Source: Citrobacter braakii (GTDB lineage: Bacteria > Pseudomonadota > Gammaproteobacteria > Enterobacterales > Enterobacteriaceae). From it: a DNA stretch of 64,000 nt. Both the position numbers and the translations under genes were made by a program. The notes under the pieces were generated by a model. The model saw nothing but the letters and a program-made list of their open reading frames with translations, had not been told where the DNA came from and did no database searches. The stretch covers positions 1 to 64,000 of the forward strand of contig NZ_NAEW01000013.1 of assembly GCF_002075345.1 (NCBI RefSeq), in the 5' to 3' direction. Below, in pieces: positions 1 through 10,250 of the stretch (position 1 is the stretch's first letter; every line of letters begins with the position of its first letter).

Positions 1-7
1 CAGAATT

Positions 8-127
8 TGCCTGGCGGCTGTAGCGCGGTGGTCCCACCTGACCCCATGCCGAACTCAGAAGTGAAACGCCGTAGCGCCGATGGTAGTGTGGGGTCTCCCC
101 ATGCGAGAGTAGGGAACTGCCAGGCAT
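8..127 (+). rRNA. rrf: 5S ribosomal RNA
   Basis: Complete 120-nt 5S rRNA, almost identical to the E. coli sequence: it starts TGCCTGGCGG and ends CTGCCAGGCAT, and these ends pair to form helix I. It is the last gene of an rrn operon whose 16S and 23S genes lie before the window. In E. coli the rrnG operon likewise ends just upstream of kgtP, so this is probably the rrnG equivalent. Confidence 0.98.
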
Positions 128-140
128 TAAACAAGTGAAG

Positions 141-168
141 AAGCCCATCCTGCCGGATGGGCTTTTTT
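141..168 (+). terminator. rrn operon terminator
   Basis: Ten-base-pair perfect hairpin (AAGCCCATCC / GGATGGGCTT, loop TGCC) followed by a run of T, 14 nt after the 5S gene. This is a typical intrinsic terminator ending the rRNA operon. The stretch from here to 409 is AT-rich leader of kgtP, in which I see no further gene. Confidence 0.93.
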
Positions 169-409
169 GCGTCTGCAGGGAATGAGAACTGCCGGATGCA
201 GCGTACCATTTTATCCAGCCCATAAAAGCCCACTCTATTTCAAACCGATTTTTCTCTTTCTCGAACATATCTGAATCCTTTCTCTGCTAATGAAAACCGT
301 GATCTTTCTCTCATAATAAATTATAACAATTATATAACATTTATTTCACCAAAAAAGACACAACCACCATTGATAAATTAATGCAATCGTTGGCAGGGGT
401 ACAATTCTA

Positions 410-1708
410 ATGGCTGATAGCAGTGTAACTGAGAACGGGGCGCTGGCAGACGGCGATACTCGGCGTCGTATATGGGCGATTGTCGGAGCATCATCAGGGA
501 ATCTGGTCGAATGGTTTGATTTCTATATCTATTCTTTCTGCTCTCTCTATTTTGCTCATATCTTTTTTCCATCAGGAAACACCACCACGCAACTCTTACA
601 AACAGCCGGAGTTTTTGCTGCAGGCTTTCTGATGCGACCGATTGGCGGCTGGCTGTTTGGTCGCATCGCGGATAAGCACGGGCGTAAAAAGTCGATGCTG
701 CTGTCAGTTTGTATGATGTGTATGGGATCGCTGGTGATCGCTTGTCTTCCGGGATATGAAACCATCGGTACCTGGGCTCCTGCTCTATTGCTGCTGGCTA
801 GGTTATTTCAGGGGCTGTCTGTCGGTGGTGAATACGGGACCAGCGCTACCTATATGAGTGAAGTAGCCGTTGAAGGGAAGAAAGGTTTTTATGCTTCCTT
901 CCAGTACGTGACGTTAATCGGCGGGCAGTTACTGGCACTGCTGGTTGTGGTCATATTACAGCAAACGTTAGAAGACTCAGCGCTAAGATCGTGGGGTTGG
1001 CGTATTCCATTTGCGTTGGGCGCCGTACTGGCTATTGTTGCGTTATGGCTGCGTCGACAGTTGGATGAAACCTCGAAACAGGACGTTCGCGCGCTGAAAG
1101 AAGCTGGTTCTCTGAAAGGTCTGTGGCGTAATCGCAAAGCCTTCATCATGGTGCTTGGCTTTACCGCTGCTGGCTCGCTGTGTTTTTACACGTTCACAAC
1201 CTACATGCAGAAGTACCTGGTTAACACTGCCGGTATGCATGCCAACGTAGCCAGTGGGATTATGACGGCGGCACTGTGTGTGTTTATGCTGGTGCAACCG
1301 TTGTTCGGTGCCTTGTCAGATAAAATTGGCCGACGTACTTCAATGCTGTGTTTTGGCGCGTTGGCCGCGATTTTCACCGTCCCCATTCTGACAGCGTTGC
1401 AAAGCGTGACGTCCCCGTATATGGCGTTTGCTCTGGTGATGTGTGCCTTGCTGATTGTGAGTTTCTATACGTCAATCAGCGGTATTCTGAAGGCCGAGAT
1501 GTTCCCGGCACAGGTGCGCGCTCTGGGGGTTGGATTATCTTATGCGGTGGCCAATGCTCTGTTTGGTGGCTCAGCCGAATATGTTGCGTTATCCCTGAAG
1601 TCTGTCGGTATGGAAACAACATTCTTCTGGTACGTTACAGCACTGGCAATAGTCGCATTTTTGGTATCGCTGATGCTGCATGGGAAGGGGAAAGGTCTGC
1701 GCCTCTAG
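410..1708 (+). CDS. kgtP: alpha-ketoglutarate:proton symporter KgtP (MFS)
   Basis: Inner-membrane major facilitator (metabolite:H+ symporter subfamily) that imports 2-oxoglutarate. The 432-residue protein has the E. coli length and is near-identical along its whole length. It shows the MFS signature [11 protein letters not shown] in the loop after TM2 (about residue 84) and the repeated version [10 protein letters not shown] in the second half (about residue 299). About twelve hydrophobic segments are visible. The ATG is preceded by an AGGGG ribosome-binding site. The last four bases overlap the convergent end of yfiM. Confidence 0.96.
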   Translation: MADSSVTENGALADGDTRRRIWAIVGASSGNLVEWFDFYIYSFCSLYFAHIFFPSGNTTTQLLQTAGVFAAGFLMRPIGGWLFGRIADKHGRKKSMLLSVCMMCMGSLVIACLPGYETIGTWAPALLLLARLFQGLSVGGEYGTSATYMSEVAVEGKKGFYASFQYVTLIGGQLLALLVVVILQQTLEDSALRSWGWRIPFALGAVLAIVALWLRRQLDETSKQDVRALKEAGSLKGLWRNRKAFIMVLGFTAAGSLCFYTFTTYMQKYLVNTAGMHANVASGIMTAALCVFMLVQPLFGALSDKIGRRTSMLCFGALAAIFTVPILTALQSVTSPYMAFALVMCALLIVSFYTSISGILKAEMFPAQVRALGVGLSYAVANALFGGSAEYVALSLKSVGMETTFFWYVTALAIVAFLVSLMLHGKGKGLRL

Positions 1709-2028
1709 TGATGTGCCAGTTGCCAGACCGCATAACCGGTAGACGCACCTGCAACATCCCAGGCGAAGTCTTTCCAGCTCCAGCCGCTCCCAGCGGGACG
1801 GCTGTCCCATAGCTCTTTTGACGCGCCCAGGCTGACTGAGAACATCAGGCCGATAGCCGCGCTGCGATCGCGGCTGTTGCCCTGATGTTGAGCATATTCG
1901 TTTCCAGCTGCGGAGAGCATAGCGGAGGCGATAAAGTGTTGAGCCTTGTCTTGTCCGCTCCAGCGGTCGTTTGCCATGTGGCTGCAGCCAGAAATGGCCA
2001 TGATACTGAAAAGAATAAACAAGCGCAC
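1705..2028 (-). CDS. yfiM: YfiM family lipoprotein
   Basis: Small predicted lipoprotein of 107 residues with no established function. It has a short hydrophobic signal and a lipobox ending in SGC (Cys about residue 15), so the mature protein should be lipid-anchored. An in-frame ATG lies four codons upstream (2040), but the GTG at 2028 is preceded at the right distance by a GGAGG ribosome-binding site and gives the E. coli length, so GTG is preferred. The gene follows pssA directly; the hairpin between them should separate most transcription. Its stop overlaps the convergent kgtP stop. Confidence 0.85.
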   Translation of the reverse strand: MRLFILFSIMAISGCSHMANDRWSGQDKAQHFIASAMLSAAGNEYAQHQGNSRDRSAAIGLMFSVSLGASKELWDSRPAGSGWSWKDFAWDVAGASTGYAVWQLAHH

Positions 2029-2043
2029 CGTTGCCTCCATAGG

Positions 2044-2068
2044 AAAAACCCCGTCACTGGACGGGGTC
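2044..2068 (-). terminator. pssA terminator
   Basis: On the minus strand, stem CCCCGTC / GACGGGG with loop CAGT (plus-strand 2049-2066) is followed by five T (2044-2048). It lies right after the pssA stop at 2073 and only about 15 nt before the yfiM start. Confidence 0.85.
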
Positions 2069-2072
2069 TTGG

Positions 2073-3428
2073 TTACAGAATACGGCTAATTAATCTGTCG
2101 ATACGGATACGGCGTAGTCGACGGATGAGCTTACGCACTTTGACTGGATAGTCGGCAATGCTTTGCAGGTCGCGATAGTGCTTAACGACGGTGGTATGCG
2201 TGCGAATAAGCTCCAGCTCTTTATCGCGCTGGGGAGTCAGCTCTTGCTTCGGATCGTGGATAAGGATGGCGTTTTCCAGATCCAGACGCCAGGCGCGAGG
2301 GTTAAGGTTGTTGCCGGTGAGCAGCATCCATTTATCATCAACCCACATGCCTTTCAGATGATAGGTGTTGTCATCATCTTTCCATAAGCGCACGACCAGT
2401 TGGTCGGTATTCACATAATATTGCAGTCTGCTCAGGAAACGGCGCAGGTTAATTTCATACAGGTAGGGCAGCGCGCCGATGATTTTAAATGGCTCATCTT
2501 CTGGAATGAAAAAGTCGTTGGCGGTTTTATCACCGACAATGATCTCGACCTTTTTGCCTTCACGCAGCAGCTGAATGATATTGCGCACCAGTATAGCGGG
2601 CAGGTTGAAATAAGGGGTACAGATTGTGAGCTTGTGCTCCGCGCAGGGCATAAGGTGGAAAATGGTCTTATTTAACAGACTGGATTTTCCAAGGCCTACC
2701 AGAGGCGTTACCGAGAGCTGTTCATTATCCGCATCACCCTGAAAATGGAATGACGCATCGCGCAGTTCCTGACGGTAAAGGCGGATGTCGTTTTTAATTT
2801 CCGGGCTTTTAGGGCGATTAATATCATCAAGGCGATTAACGCCGCGACCGTTCATCAGGTTCTGCGTGACCCAATCGAACATGATATCGGCCATTTGAGC
2901 ATTGCGAATCAATTGATAACGGTCATAGCGATATTTATCATGCTGATGCAGATAAACATCATTCAGGCTGGCCCCGCTATACAGGACGCTGTCATCGATG
3001 ATAAAGCCTTTAAAATGCAGGACGCCAAGCGCTTCTCGGGTGTTAATCGGAACACCGTAGACAGGAATATCAATACCTGGGTTTTCTTGTGCCATTCGGC
3101 AATACCAGTCAGCGTTGGTATTCGATGCCGCAGCACCAATACGTCCGCGCTGGGCTCGGTGCCAGTCGACAAGCACCCGGACATCCAGTTCAGGACGCTG
3201 CCGTTTTGCCGCATAGAGCGCGTCGAGTATGCCTTTGCCACCGTCATCCTGTTCCAGGTACAGCGCAATAATGCAGATCCGTCGCGTCGCGCTGGCTATT
3301 TTTTCCAGCAGAGTCTCCCTGAAATTAGCGGGAGCATAAAAGAAATCTACATCATCAACTGACTGAGAAATCTTGGGTAGTTGGGCAAGGTGTTGTTGAT
3401 GTTTATTACGCTTAAATTTTGACAACAT
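2073..3428 (-). CDS. pssA: phosphatidylserine synthase PssA
   Basis: CDP-diacylglycerol-serine O-phosphatidyltransferase, the first committed step of phosphatidylethanolamine synthesis. It acts at the cytoplasmic face of the inner membrane and also binds ribosomes. A member of the phospholipase D superfamily: both HxKx4D motifs are visible, HFKGFIIDD in the N-terminal half and HLKGMWVDD in the C-terminal half. The C-terminus is very basic ([15 protein letters not shown]). The start is placed at the second of two adjacent ATGs (3428), giving 451 residues as in E. coli; 3431 is possible. Confidence 0.97.
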   Translation of the reverse strand: MLSKFKRNKHQQHLAQLPKISQSVDDVDFFYAPANFRETLLEKIASATRRICIIALYLEQDDGGKGILDALYAAKRQRPELDVRVLVDWHRAQRGRIGAAASNTNADWYCRMAQENPGIDIPVYGVPINTREALGVLHFKGFIIDDSVLYSGASLNDVYLHQHDKYRYDRYQLIRNAQMADIMFDWVTQNLMNGRGVNRLDDINRPKSPEIKNDIRLYRQELRDASFHFQGDADNEQLSVTPLVGLGKSSLLNKTIFHLMPCAEHKLTICTPYFNLPAILVRNIIQLLREGKKVEIIVGDKTANDFFIPEDEPFKIIGALPYLYEINLRRFLSRLQYYVNTDQLVVRLWKDDDNTYHLKGMWVDDKWMLLTGNNLNPRAWRLDLENAILIHDPKQELTPQRDKELELIRTHTTVVKHYRDLQSIADYPVKVRKLIRRLRRIRIDRLISRIL

Positions 3429-3542
3429 CACAGTGCATTTCTTCTCTGTTCATTGAAGGGTCCTCTGTGCTATGCAGACGACATAAGCGTGTAATGATAC
3501 CACCAGTACCTATTAATGTGGTCAACATTTCCAGTACCTTAC

Positions 3543-6203
3543 TCACGATTCCTCAAATTGGGCCAGATTAAGCGTTAGCCCAACAATTCCCTCTTCGAGT
3601 TGGACGTCAACAGCGAACCCGAGTTTCCGGGCCAGGGCGACCATCCCACGATTGTTTGGCATCGTAATACCATTCAAACGTCTAAGTCCGTGATCTCGGG
3701 TATATGCAATTAATTTTTCCATCAACCGGCGACCCAGTCCAAGCCCTTTGAGATCTGAACGAACCAGCACGGCGAACTCGGCGTCAATGTTATCAGGATC
3801 CGAGATTGCTCGCGTTACGCCGAGGATCTCTTGCTGATTGTTTTTACAGCGTACCGCAACAAAGGCCATTTCCCGATCGTAGTCGATCTGCGTCATATTG
3901 GCTAAATCTTCGTGGGTAAATTCGTTGATCTCACTGAAATAGCGATAATAAAGATCTTCTTTTGTTACCTGAGAAATGAACTGCTGCAGATGAGGTTCAT
4001 CCTCGGGCAAAATAGGGCGGAACAAGCAACGCTCGCCGTTCTTCAACTCCACCCATTCTTCAAGCTGATGGGGGTAGGGGCGTATAGCCAGCCTGCTTTC
4101 GTTATCGCCCGTGAAAGGGGCAATGTCCAGCGTGACATCCAGCGCGGTAAATTCACCGGCGGAGGCCAACAGCGGATGAATATCCAGACGCTGAATTTCC
4201 GGACAATCGACGATCAGATTGGAGACCTGCACCAGAAGCTGACTTAACCCGGCGATATCCAATGGGCGTAATGCGCTGCGAGCGCGGATCTTTTTATTTT
4301 TGATCCCCTGGATCACCAGATAACGCGCCAGATTCATGTTCAATGGCGGCAACGCCACCACGGCTTGCTCTTCTGGTCGCCACTCAACTCCGCCTTCACC
4401 AAGCATAATCAACGGGCCAAATACCGGGTCATGTTCAACGACGACGCGCAGCTCCTGAGCGCCAGCGCGATTCGCCATACTTTGTACTAATAAACCGTGA
4501 ATGCGCGCCTGCGGCCAGGCCATTTTTACCCGATCAAAAATCGCATTGGCTGCCTGCTGCACCTCTGTTGCCGTTCGCAGGTAGAGCATTACCCCCTGAA
4601 CTTCTGATTTATGTGGGATATCAGGAGAACGCAGCTTTAGCGCCACCGGGTAACCGATTTGCTCCGCGATGTGTACGGCTTCAGCGCTGTCGCTGGCGAT
4701 CCACGTCGGCAGTGTGTGTAAGCCATAGGCTTGTAAAATCGGCTGCACTTCATGGGTATCCAGCGACGTTGCTCCTTCAGCAATCGCCTGCTGTAACAGA
4801 TTATGCGCCTCGGCGGTATTGGTGGTCAGGTAGTCGGGCAGCGCAGGGGTTTCCCGCAGTTGCTTCTGGTTACGCCGGTACTCCACCATATGCATAAACG
4901 CGGTGATGGTGCCTTCTGGCGTGCGGTAGGTAGGTAATCCGGCTTCGCTAAACAGTCTACGGGCTTCCTGGGAGGAAAACTCTCCGCACCAGTTGGTCAG
5001 TAACGAGACGAACTTACCGCGGGGATGACGTTTTACCGCCTCGATTAACGCTTGCGCGCTTTCTGTTCCCGGGGCGGCTGCGCTGGGTGAGTGAATCACC
5101 ATCAGTGCGTCGAAATCCTGGCTGGCGAGCAAGATATCCAGCGTCTTAACGTAGTGTTCGCTGCTGGCGTCGTCACGCAGATCCAGTGGGTTGGCGATAT
5201 CAATATGTTCAGGTAGCGCATCGCGTAATTTCTGGCAGGTATCTTCACTCAATGTCGCCAACTTGCCATTTTTTGACCACAGCTCATCTAATGCCAGTGC
5301 GGCAGGCGCGGCCCCATTGCTGATGATCATCAGCCTGTCGCCGCGCAGTGGACGCATGTGGCTCAGGGTTTCTACCGCAGAGAACAGCTCGTGAGTGTCT
5401 TGTACGCGTAATAAACCGGCGCGCTGGATAGCTGCGTCCCACGCAGGGTCCATCCCTGCACTGGTATGCAGTAAACGCTGTGCAGCCGGACTGCGACCAC
5501 TCTTAATCACCAGAATGGGTTTATTGCGCGAGGCGCTACGGGCGGCGGAGACAAAGCGCCGGGCATCACTTAAATGTTCGAGATATAGCAATATCGCGCT
5601 GGTTTTACTGTCGCGCGCCAGGTAATCCAGTAGTTCATCAACGTCGATATCCAGGCTGTCGCCCAGCGCGATAAACCAGGAAAAACCCATGTCGCGCTGC
5701 TGCGCCCAGTCCAGAATGGTGTTGGAAATCGCCGCTGACTGGGAAATAAATGCCAACTTACCGCGCTTGATGGGGACGGGGGAAAAGCTGGCGTTAAGCC
5801 CCTGCCAGGGCGCGAGAAGTCCCAGGCTGTTGGGGCCGAGGAGACGTATGTTGTAGCGTGCGGCGCAGGCCAACAATTCCAGGTGCTGCGATGCGGGAGC
5901 TGAAAGAATAATGCAGGTTTTACAGCCTTTCTCGCCAAGCGCTTCGAGTAATGCCAGGTTGCGGCTGGCATTGGTGCACAACACGGCAAGGTCTGGGCTA
6001 AAAGGCAGGCTGTTGATATTGGGCCAGGCCAGGACGCCCAACACCGCTTTCCATGCTGGCGTCACTGGTAAAACAGGTCCATTGAAACCGCCGGCAAGCA
6101 GGTTACGCATCATCAGGTAACCTGCGCGATTAGGCTTCATTGACGCCCCAATCACCGCAATGGATTTCGGTCGCAGTAGTGCTTCCAGACCACGCTGACT
6201 CAT
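3543..6203 (-). CDS. pat: protein lysine acetyltransferase Pat (YfiQ/PatZ)
   Basis: GNAT-type protein acetyltransferase fused to an inactive acyl-CoA-synthetase (NDP-forming) module. In E. coli and Salmonella it acetylates lysines of acetyl-CoA synthetase and other central enzymes. The 886-residue length equals that of E. coli. The N-terminal CoA-binding domain opens with PKSIAVIGAS (about residue 13), an ATP-grasp part follows in the middle, and the GNAT domain occupies about the last 160 residues, with the acetyl-CoA loop LGLGRRLMEKLI. The gene lies 36 nt downstream of tapT on the same strand, so co-transcription is likely. An AAG-rich ribosome-binding site precedes the ATG. Confidence 0.96.
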   Translation of the reverse strand: MSQRGLEALLRPKSIAVIGASMKPNRAGYLMMRNLLAGGFNGPVLPVTPAWKAVLGVLAWPNINSLPFSPDLAVLCTNASRNLALLEALGEKGCKTCIILSAPASQHLELLACAARYNIRLLGPNSLGLLAPWQGLNASFSPVPIKRGKLAFISQSAAISNTILDWAQQRDMGFSWFIALGDSLDIDVDELLDYLARDSKTSAILLYLEHLSDARRFVSAARSASRNKPILVIKSGRSPAAQRLLHTSAGMDPAWDAAIQRAGLLRVQDTHELFSAVETLSHMRPLRGDRLMIISNGAAPAALALDELWSKNGKLATLSEDTCQKLRDALPEHIDIANPLDLRDDASSEHYVKTLDILLASQDFDALMVIHSPSAAAPGTESAQALIEAVKRHPRGKFVSLLTNWCGEFSSQEARRLFSEAGLPTYRTPEGTITAFMHMVEYRRNQKQLRETPALPDYLTTNTAEAHNLLQQAIAEGATSLDTHEVQPILQAYGLHTLPTWIASDSAEAVHIAEQIGYPVALKLRSPDIPHKSEVQGVMLYLRTATEVQQAANAIFDRVKMAWPQARIHGLLVQSMANRAGAQELRVVVEHDPVFGPLIMLGEGGVEWRPEEQAVVALPPLNMNLARYLVIQGIKNKKIRARSALRPLDIAGLSQLLVQVSNLIVDCPEIQRLDIHPLLASAGEFTALDVTLDIAPFTGDNESRLAIRPYPHQLEEWVELKNGERCLFRPILPEDEPHLQQFISQVTKEDLYYRYFSEINEFTHEDLANMTQIDYDREMAFVAVRCKNNQQEILGVTRAISDPDNIDAEFAVLVRSDLKGLGLGRRLMEKLIAYTRDHGLRRLNGITMPNNRGMVALARKLGFAVDVQLEEGIVGLTLNLAQFEES

Positions 6204-6239
6204 ATCGGCTTCCTTAATGACACCAGTGACCGAATGATT

Positions 6240-6938
6240 TTAAACGCTTTCTGGCGAGTCTGCTGTGACGCTTCCCTGATGTTGAGTTTTTCCTGCCAGG
6301 TAGCGGGTTTTAAAGCGAGTGAAATGTTCGCTCAACCCCTCCGCAGCTTGCGTATCGCCCGCCAGATCCAACAACGCGATGGCCACTTCGGCAGTACAGT
6401 ATTGCCCTTCGGCGTGAATGCCACGCAGGCGGTAAGCGGAAAGTCGCGATAAATCAACGGAGATCACCGGCAGGTTATCAAGGTACGGGCTTTTGCGGAA
6501 CATTTTACGCGCTTCAGGCCAGGTACCATCAAGCATGATAAACAACGGTGGTTTACCGGCTGGAGGCGCGAAAATCACTTCACGCTCTTCGCCCGCATAG
6601 GATGCCGGGAATACAACCATAGGCTGGTAATCCGGATTTTTCACCAGTTCGAGCAGCGCCTGTGGCGGTTCGGTGCGTGACCACTGAAAAGCCGTGGTAT
6701 CGGGCAAAATATCGGCAATCAAACGTCCCGTATTGCTGGGCTTCATCGGCTCGGTATCAAACATCACCAGACAAAAGCGGCTTTTGGCCTCAGACGACAC
6801 CAGCGTTGCGCACAAGCAGAGCTTCAGAGGCAGCAGGCAGCGCTGACAGCGGCGAATGCGATTACCTCGGGCAAGGAAAGGACGCGTGGCGCGCGCGAGG
6901 CGCTCAGCGCGTAACTGAAGAACAGCGTTATCGGTCAT
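6240..6938 (-). CDS. tapT: tRNA-uridine aminocarboxypropyltransferase TapT (YfiP)
   Basis: DTW-domain enzyme that adds the 3-amino-3-carboxypropyl group to uridine 47 of some tRNAs (acp3U47), using S-adenosylmethionine. The 232-residue protein has the DTW motif within MLDGTWPEARKM (about residue 135) and an N-terminal cysteine cluster CQRCLLPLKLCLC (about residues 31-43) typical of the family. It lies 69 nt downstream of trxC on the same strand and 36 nt upstream of pat. Confidence 0.93.
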   Translation of the reverse strand: MTDNAVLQLRAERLARATRPFLARGNRIRRCQRCLLPLKLCLCATLVSSEAKSRFCLVMFDTEPMKPSNTGRLIADILPDTTAFQWSRTEPPQALLELVKNPDYQPMVVFPASYAGEEREVIFAPPAGKPPLFIMLDGTWPEARKMFRKSPYLDNLPVISVDLSRLSAYRLRGIHAEGQYCTAEVAIALLDLAGDTQAAEGLSEHFTRFKTRYLAGKTQHQGSVTADSPESV

Positions 6939-7007
6939 GGGAGAACACGTTGAAAAACGCTATTGTCGCAGAGGTGAAAACGGGGCACAAGATGCGCCCC
7001 GTAGAGA

Positions 7008-7427
7008 TTATAATGATTCGTTAAGCCAGCTATCAAACGGGGCTTTAGGTACGGCGCCATTAAGCATGTCGACGATTTCACCTTTTCTGAAGATCATAAT
7101 GGTCGGGATGCTGCGGATACCGAAACGGGCGCTGAGTTCACGCTCGGCTTCTGTATTCACTTTAACAAAACGCACTTTACCGCTACGCTCTTCCGCGACA
7201 TCTTCAAAAATCGGGGCGAAGTTACGGCATGGACCACACCAGGGGGCCCAAAAATCAACCACCACCGGGAGATCGTCTTTTAACAGTTTATCCAGTGTTT
7301 CACCGGTCGCATTGATCACCTCCCCATCAAACAGGTCGTGACCACAGCGTCCGCATTTAGCCGCTTCCTGGACACGATCGTCGGGGATGCGGTTGATAGC
7401 CTGGCAGCTGGTACAAACGGTATTCAT
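7008..7427 (-). CDS. trxC: thioredoxin 2
   Basis: Cytoplasmic zinc-containing thioredoxin, a general protein disulfide reductase. The N-terminal zinc domain shows CTSC and CGRC pairs, and the thioredoxin fold carries the active site WCGPC. An in-frame start lies 11 codons upstream, but ATG 7427 has an AGAGG ribosome-binding site and gives the E. coli length of 139 residues with the MNTVC start. In E. coli transcription is activated by OxyR; I did not identify an OxyR site. It is divergent from yfiF. Confidence 0.97.
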   Translation of the reverse strand: MNTVCTSCQAINRIPDDRVQEAAKCGRCGHDLFDGEVINATGETLDKLLKDDLPVVVDFWAPWCGPCRNFAPIFEDVAEERSGKVRFVKVNTEAERELSARFGIRSIPTIMIFRKGEIVDMLNGAVPKAPFDSWLNESL

Positions 7428-7634
7428 AACTAACCTCTGGATGAGTGGAGTGGACTTCACGGCAGTAACGCCAATATGTTTCTATTATGTTACATATTAT
7501 CGGGGAGTCTGTTCTAAACAACAATGCGTTTTATTCAATGAGTACAATAGTCCTTAGCTTTTAAATGAAATAATGGCTAACGACGTGCACATCGGGTAAT
7601 CTTCGCGCTTCGCGCAGAGCAGGTGGAGAAAAAC

Positions 7635-8714
7635 ATGAGCGACGAACTGAAGAATAAAAACGGCAAGGTCAAAGTGATGTACGTCCGCAGTGACGATGAC
7701 TCGGACAAACGCACCCAAAATCCACGTACTGGTAAAGGCGGCGGTCGCCCCGGTACTTCCCGAGCCGAAGGCGGTCGTCGCCCTGCCCGTGATGACAGAA
7801 AGGGTCCGAACAGCGAACGTGGTCGTGAACGTGGTCGTGGCCGCGATGTAGAACGCGACCGTGGACGTGAAGATTCACCATGGCGTACCGTGTCCCGCGC
7901 ACCGAATGAGGATGCAGCAGACAAAGCCGATCACGGTGGTATCAGCGGCAAAAGCTTTATCGATCCTGAAGTATTACGTCGTCAGCGCGCGGAAGAAACC
8001 CGCGTTTACGGTGAGAATGCCTGTCAGGCTCTGTTCCAGAGTCGTCCGGACGCTATTGTTCGCGCCTGGTTTGTTCAGAGCGTAACCCCGCGCTTTAAAG
8101 AAGCATTACGCTGGATGGCGGCGAACCGCAAAGCCTACCACGTGGTTGACGAAGCCGAGCTGGCGAAAGCCTCCGGCACTGAACACCATGGCGGCGTCTG
8201 TTTCCTGATCAAGAAACGTAACGGTACCACTGTTAAGCAGTGGGTTGGTCAGGCCGGGGCGCAGGATTGCGTGCTGGCCCTGGAAGACATTGCTAACCCG
8301 CACAACCTGGGCGGCATGATGCGTAGCTGCGCGCACTTCGGTGTGAAAGGCGTAGTGGTACAGGATGCGGCGCTGTTGGAATCAGGTGCGGCTATCCGCA
8401 CTGCTGAAGGCGGAGCTGAGCACGTTCAGCCGATCACCGGTGACAGTATTGTCGATGTGCTGGACGACTTCCGTAAAGCGGGTTACACGGTAGTGATGAC
8501 CTCAAGCGTGAAAGGCAAGCCGCTGTTTACTACCACGTTGCCGGAAAAAATGGTGCTGGTATTAGGGCGTGAGCGTGAGGCTCTGCCAGAAGCAGCATGC
8601 TCAGCCGACGACCTGTGCGTGGCGATAAACGGTACGGGCAACGTAGAAACGCTCAACGTTTCTGTCGCGACCGGCGTGCTGCTCGCGGAGTGGTGGCGTC
8701 AGAACAAAGCCTGA
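7635..8714 (+). CDS. yfiF: TrmH/SpoU-family rRNA/tRNA methyltransferase-like protein YfiF
   Basis: SPOUT-class putative RNA 2'-O-ribose methyltransferase with unproven substrate. The C-terminal SpoU domain includes [16 protein letters not shown] (about residue 215) and the knot segment [26 protein letters not shown] ends the fold. ATG 7635 is chosen over an in-frame start at 7623 because GGTGGAG sits 6-8 nt before it and E. coli YfiF starts at this residue. The protein is 359 residues against about 345 in E. coli; the extra length is an Arg/Gly/Asp-rich stretch at about residues 55-80 ([12 protein letters not shown]...). Confidence 0.92.
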   Translation: MSDELKNKNGKVKVMYVRSDDDSDKRTQNPRTGKGGGRPGTSRAEGGRRPARDDRKGPNSERGRERGRGRDVERDRGREDSPWRTVSRAPNEDAADKADHGGISGKSFIDPEVLRRQRAEETRVYGENACQALFQSRPDAIVRAWFVQSVTPRFKEALRWMAANRKAYHVVDEAELAKASGTEHHGGVCFLIKKRNGTTVKQWVGQAGAQDCVLALEDIANPHNLGGMMRSCAHFGVKGVVVQDAALLESGAAIRTAEGGAEHVQPITGDSIVDVLDDFRKAGYTVVMTSSVKGKPLFTTTLPEKMVLVLGREREALPEAACSADDLCVAINGTGNVETLNVSVATGVLLAEWWRQNKA

Positions 8715-8720
8715 TAATAA

Positions 8721-8750
8721 AAATGCCAGCGATTCGCTGGCATTTTTTTA
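8721..8750. terminator. bidirectional terminator between yfiF and ung
   Basis: Ten-base-pair hairpin ATGCCAGCGA / TCGCTGGCAT flanked by A-runs on the left and T-runs on the right, so it can terminate both yfiF and ung. The ung stop codon (8748-8750) lies inside the T-run. Confidence 0.92.
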
Positions 8751-9437
8751 CTCGCTTTCTGCTGGCAATACCGGCGTCCAGTCAATCGGCTTTTCACCTC
8801 GCTGTTCCAGCCACTCATTAGCCAGTACAAAATGATTGCAGCCAAAGAAACCGCGATGCGCAGAGAGCGGTGATGGGTGCGGCGCTTTCAATACATGGTG
8901 ACGCTGCGCATCAATAATCGCACCTTTCTTTTGTGCGTGTGAACCCCAGAGCAGGAATACCACGCCTTCCCGATGTTGGTTAATCAGGCTGATGACTTTA
9001 TCGGTAAATGTTTCCCATCCCAGACTGGCGTGCGAATGTGCCTGCCCGGCACGGACGGTAAGCACGGTGTTGAGTAACAGCACACCCTGGCGTGCCCAGC
9101 TTTCCAGATATCCGTGCGTTGGGCGTGTGAAGCCAGGAATCGTTGCTTCCAGCTCTTTGTACATGTTCAGCAACGAGGGCGGGGTGGCAATACCGGGGCG
9201 GACAGAAAACGCGAGACCGTGTGCCTGGCCCGGACCGTGGTATGGATCCTGCCCCAGGATGACGACTTTCACGTCGCCAAGTTCGGTAAAGCGAAAAGCG
9301 TTGAATACATCTTTTTGTGGCGGATAAATTGTCATCCCCGACTGACGCTCGCCCGCCACAGTATGCAGCGTGTTAACAAAATAAGGCTGCTGTTTCTCTT
9401 CTGCCAGCACATCGTGCCAGGTTAATTCGGTGGCCAT
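8748..9437 (-). CDS. ung: uracil-DNA glycosylase
   Basis: Family 1 uracil-DNA glycosylase, which removes uracil from DNA at the start of base-excision repair. The 229 residues equal the E. coli length. The water-activating motif GQDPYHGP is present (Asp at about residue 64), together with the uracil-binding segment LLLNTVLTV and the DNA-intercalation loop [12 protein letters not shown] clear GGAGAG ribosome-binding site precedes the ATG. The gene stands alone between a shared terminator and the grcA promoter region. Confidence 0.97.
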   Translation of the reverse strand: MATELTWHDVLAEEKQQPYFVNTLHTVAGERQSGMTIYPPQKDVFNAFRFTELGDVKVVILGQDPYHGPGQAHGLAFSVRPGIATPPSLLNMYKELEATIPGFTRPTHGYLESWARQGVLLLNTVLTVRAGQAHSHASLGWETFTDKVISLINQHREGVVFLLWGSHAQKKGAIIDAQRHHVLKAPHPSPLSAHRGFFGCNHFVLANEWLEQRGEKPIDWTPVLPAESE

Positions 9438-9631
9438 CTCGCTCTCCTGCGAATTTTCAATCCCCCTAGCTTAACTGCTTCTTTCGACGTCGCAAAATTC
9501 TGTACGTTTCTCAAGGGTCTACCCCTTAAAGATAGTTGAAAGTTTATGTAAAAAGTTTAGCTGCGCATGTGGCGTAAGTTGATGTAAAACAATAAAATCC
9601 ACCTATCACCACTTTTCATGTGTGGTTTTTA

Positions 9632-9680
9632 TTGATTTAAATCAAAGATTCAAGGGGGTGTGAGGGGTATATATACACTC
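9632..9680 (+). promoter_or_regulatory. FNR box and promoter of grcA
   Basis: A perfect FNR operator TTGAT-TTAA-ATCAA lies at 9632-9645. A -10 TATATA at 9668-9673 puts the FNR centre at about -41.5 from a start near 9680, the class II activation geometry. This fits the strong anaerobic and acid induction known for E. coli grcA. The rest of 9438-9754 holds no other gene that I can see. Confidence 0.9.
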
Positions 9681-9754
9681 AAGCAACAATGGTTTTACCA
9701 ATTGGCCGGATGACGGCCAGCCGAAATCAAATAATTTTGCCGGGGAGGCATCAA

Positions 9755-10138
9755 ATGATTACAGGTATCCAGATTACTAAAGCTGCAAACGACGACCTGC
9801 TGAACTCTTTCTGGCTGCTGGACAGCGAAAAAGGCGAAGCACGCTGCATCGTTGCGAAAGCAGGTTTCAATGCTGATGAAGTCGTTGCTGTCAGCAAACT
9901 GGGTGAAATCGAATACCGTGAAGTACCGGTAGACGTACAGCCGGAAGTCCGTGTGGAAGGTGGTCAGCACCTGAACGTGAACGTTCTGCGCCGCGAAACT
10001 CTGGAAGATGCGGTTAAGCATCCGGAAAAATATCCGCAGCTGACCATCCGTGTTTCTGGTTATGCCGTGCGTTTCAACTCTCTGACGCCAGAACAGCAGC
10101 GCGACGTTATTGCTCGTACCTTTACTGAGAGCCTGTAA
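9755..10138 (+). CDS. grcA: autonomous glycyl radical cofactor GrcA
   Basis: Spare glycyl-radical domain that can replace the oxygen-damaged C-terminus of pyruvate formate-lyase, restoring activity under microaerobic or acid stress. The 127 residues match E. coli. The C-terminal segment carries the radical-site motif RVSGYAVRF, with Gly at about residue 102, and a PFL-like tail. ATG 9755 follows a strong GGGGAGG site; in-frame upstream codons lie in the leader. A perfect FNR box upstream supports anaerobic control. Confidence 0.97.
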   Translation: MITGIQITKAANDDLLNSFWLLDSEKGEARCIVAKAGFNADEVVAVSKLGEIEYREVPVDVQPEVRVEGGQHLNVNVLRRETLEDAVKHPEKYPQLTIRVSGYAVRFNSLTPEQQRDVIARTFTESL

Positions 10139-10177
10139 GGTTCACGGGGAATAACCCCGTCTGGCAGAGAATCTGAA

Positions 10178-10210
10178 AGCGGAAGATGCCAACGTATCTT
10201 CCGCTTTTTT
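10178..10210 (+). terminator. grcA terminator
   Basis: Stem AGCGGAAGAT / ATCTTCCGCT (10178-10187 with 10196-10205), followed by T6. It ends the grcA transcript. Confidence 0.92.
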
Positions 10211-10216
10211 GTGCAC

Positions 10217-10246
10217 AAAAAATGCCGGGCTAAACGGCCCGGCATT
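10217..10246 (-). terminator. srmB terminator
   Basis: Stem ATGCCGGGC / GCCCGGCAT (10222-10230 with 10237-10245), with a T-run on the minus strand (A-run 10217-10222). It lies just beyond the srmB stop and back to back with the grcA terminator. Confidence 0.88.
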
Positions 10247-10250
10247 CGGT

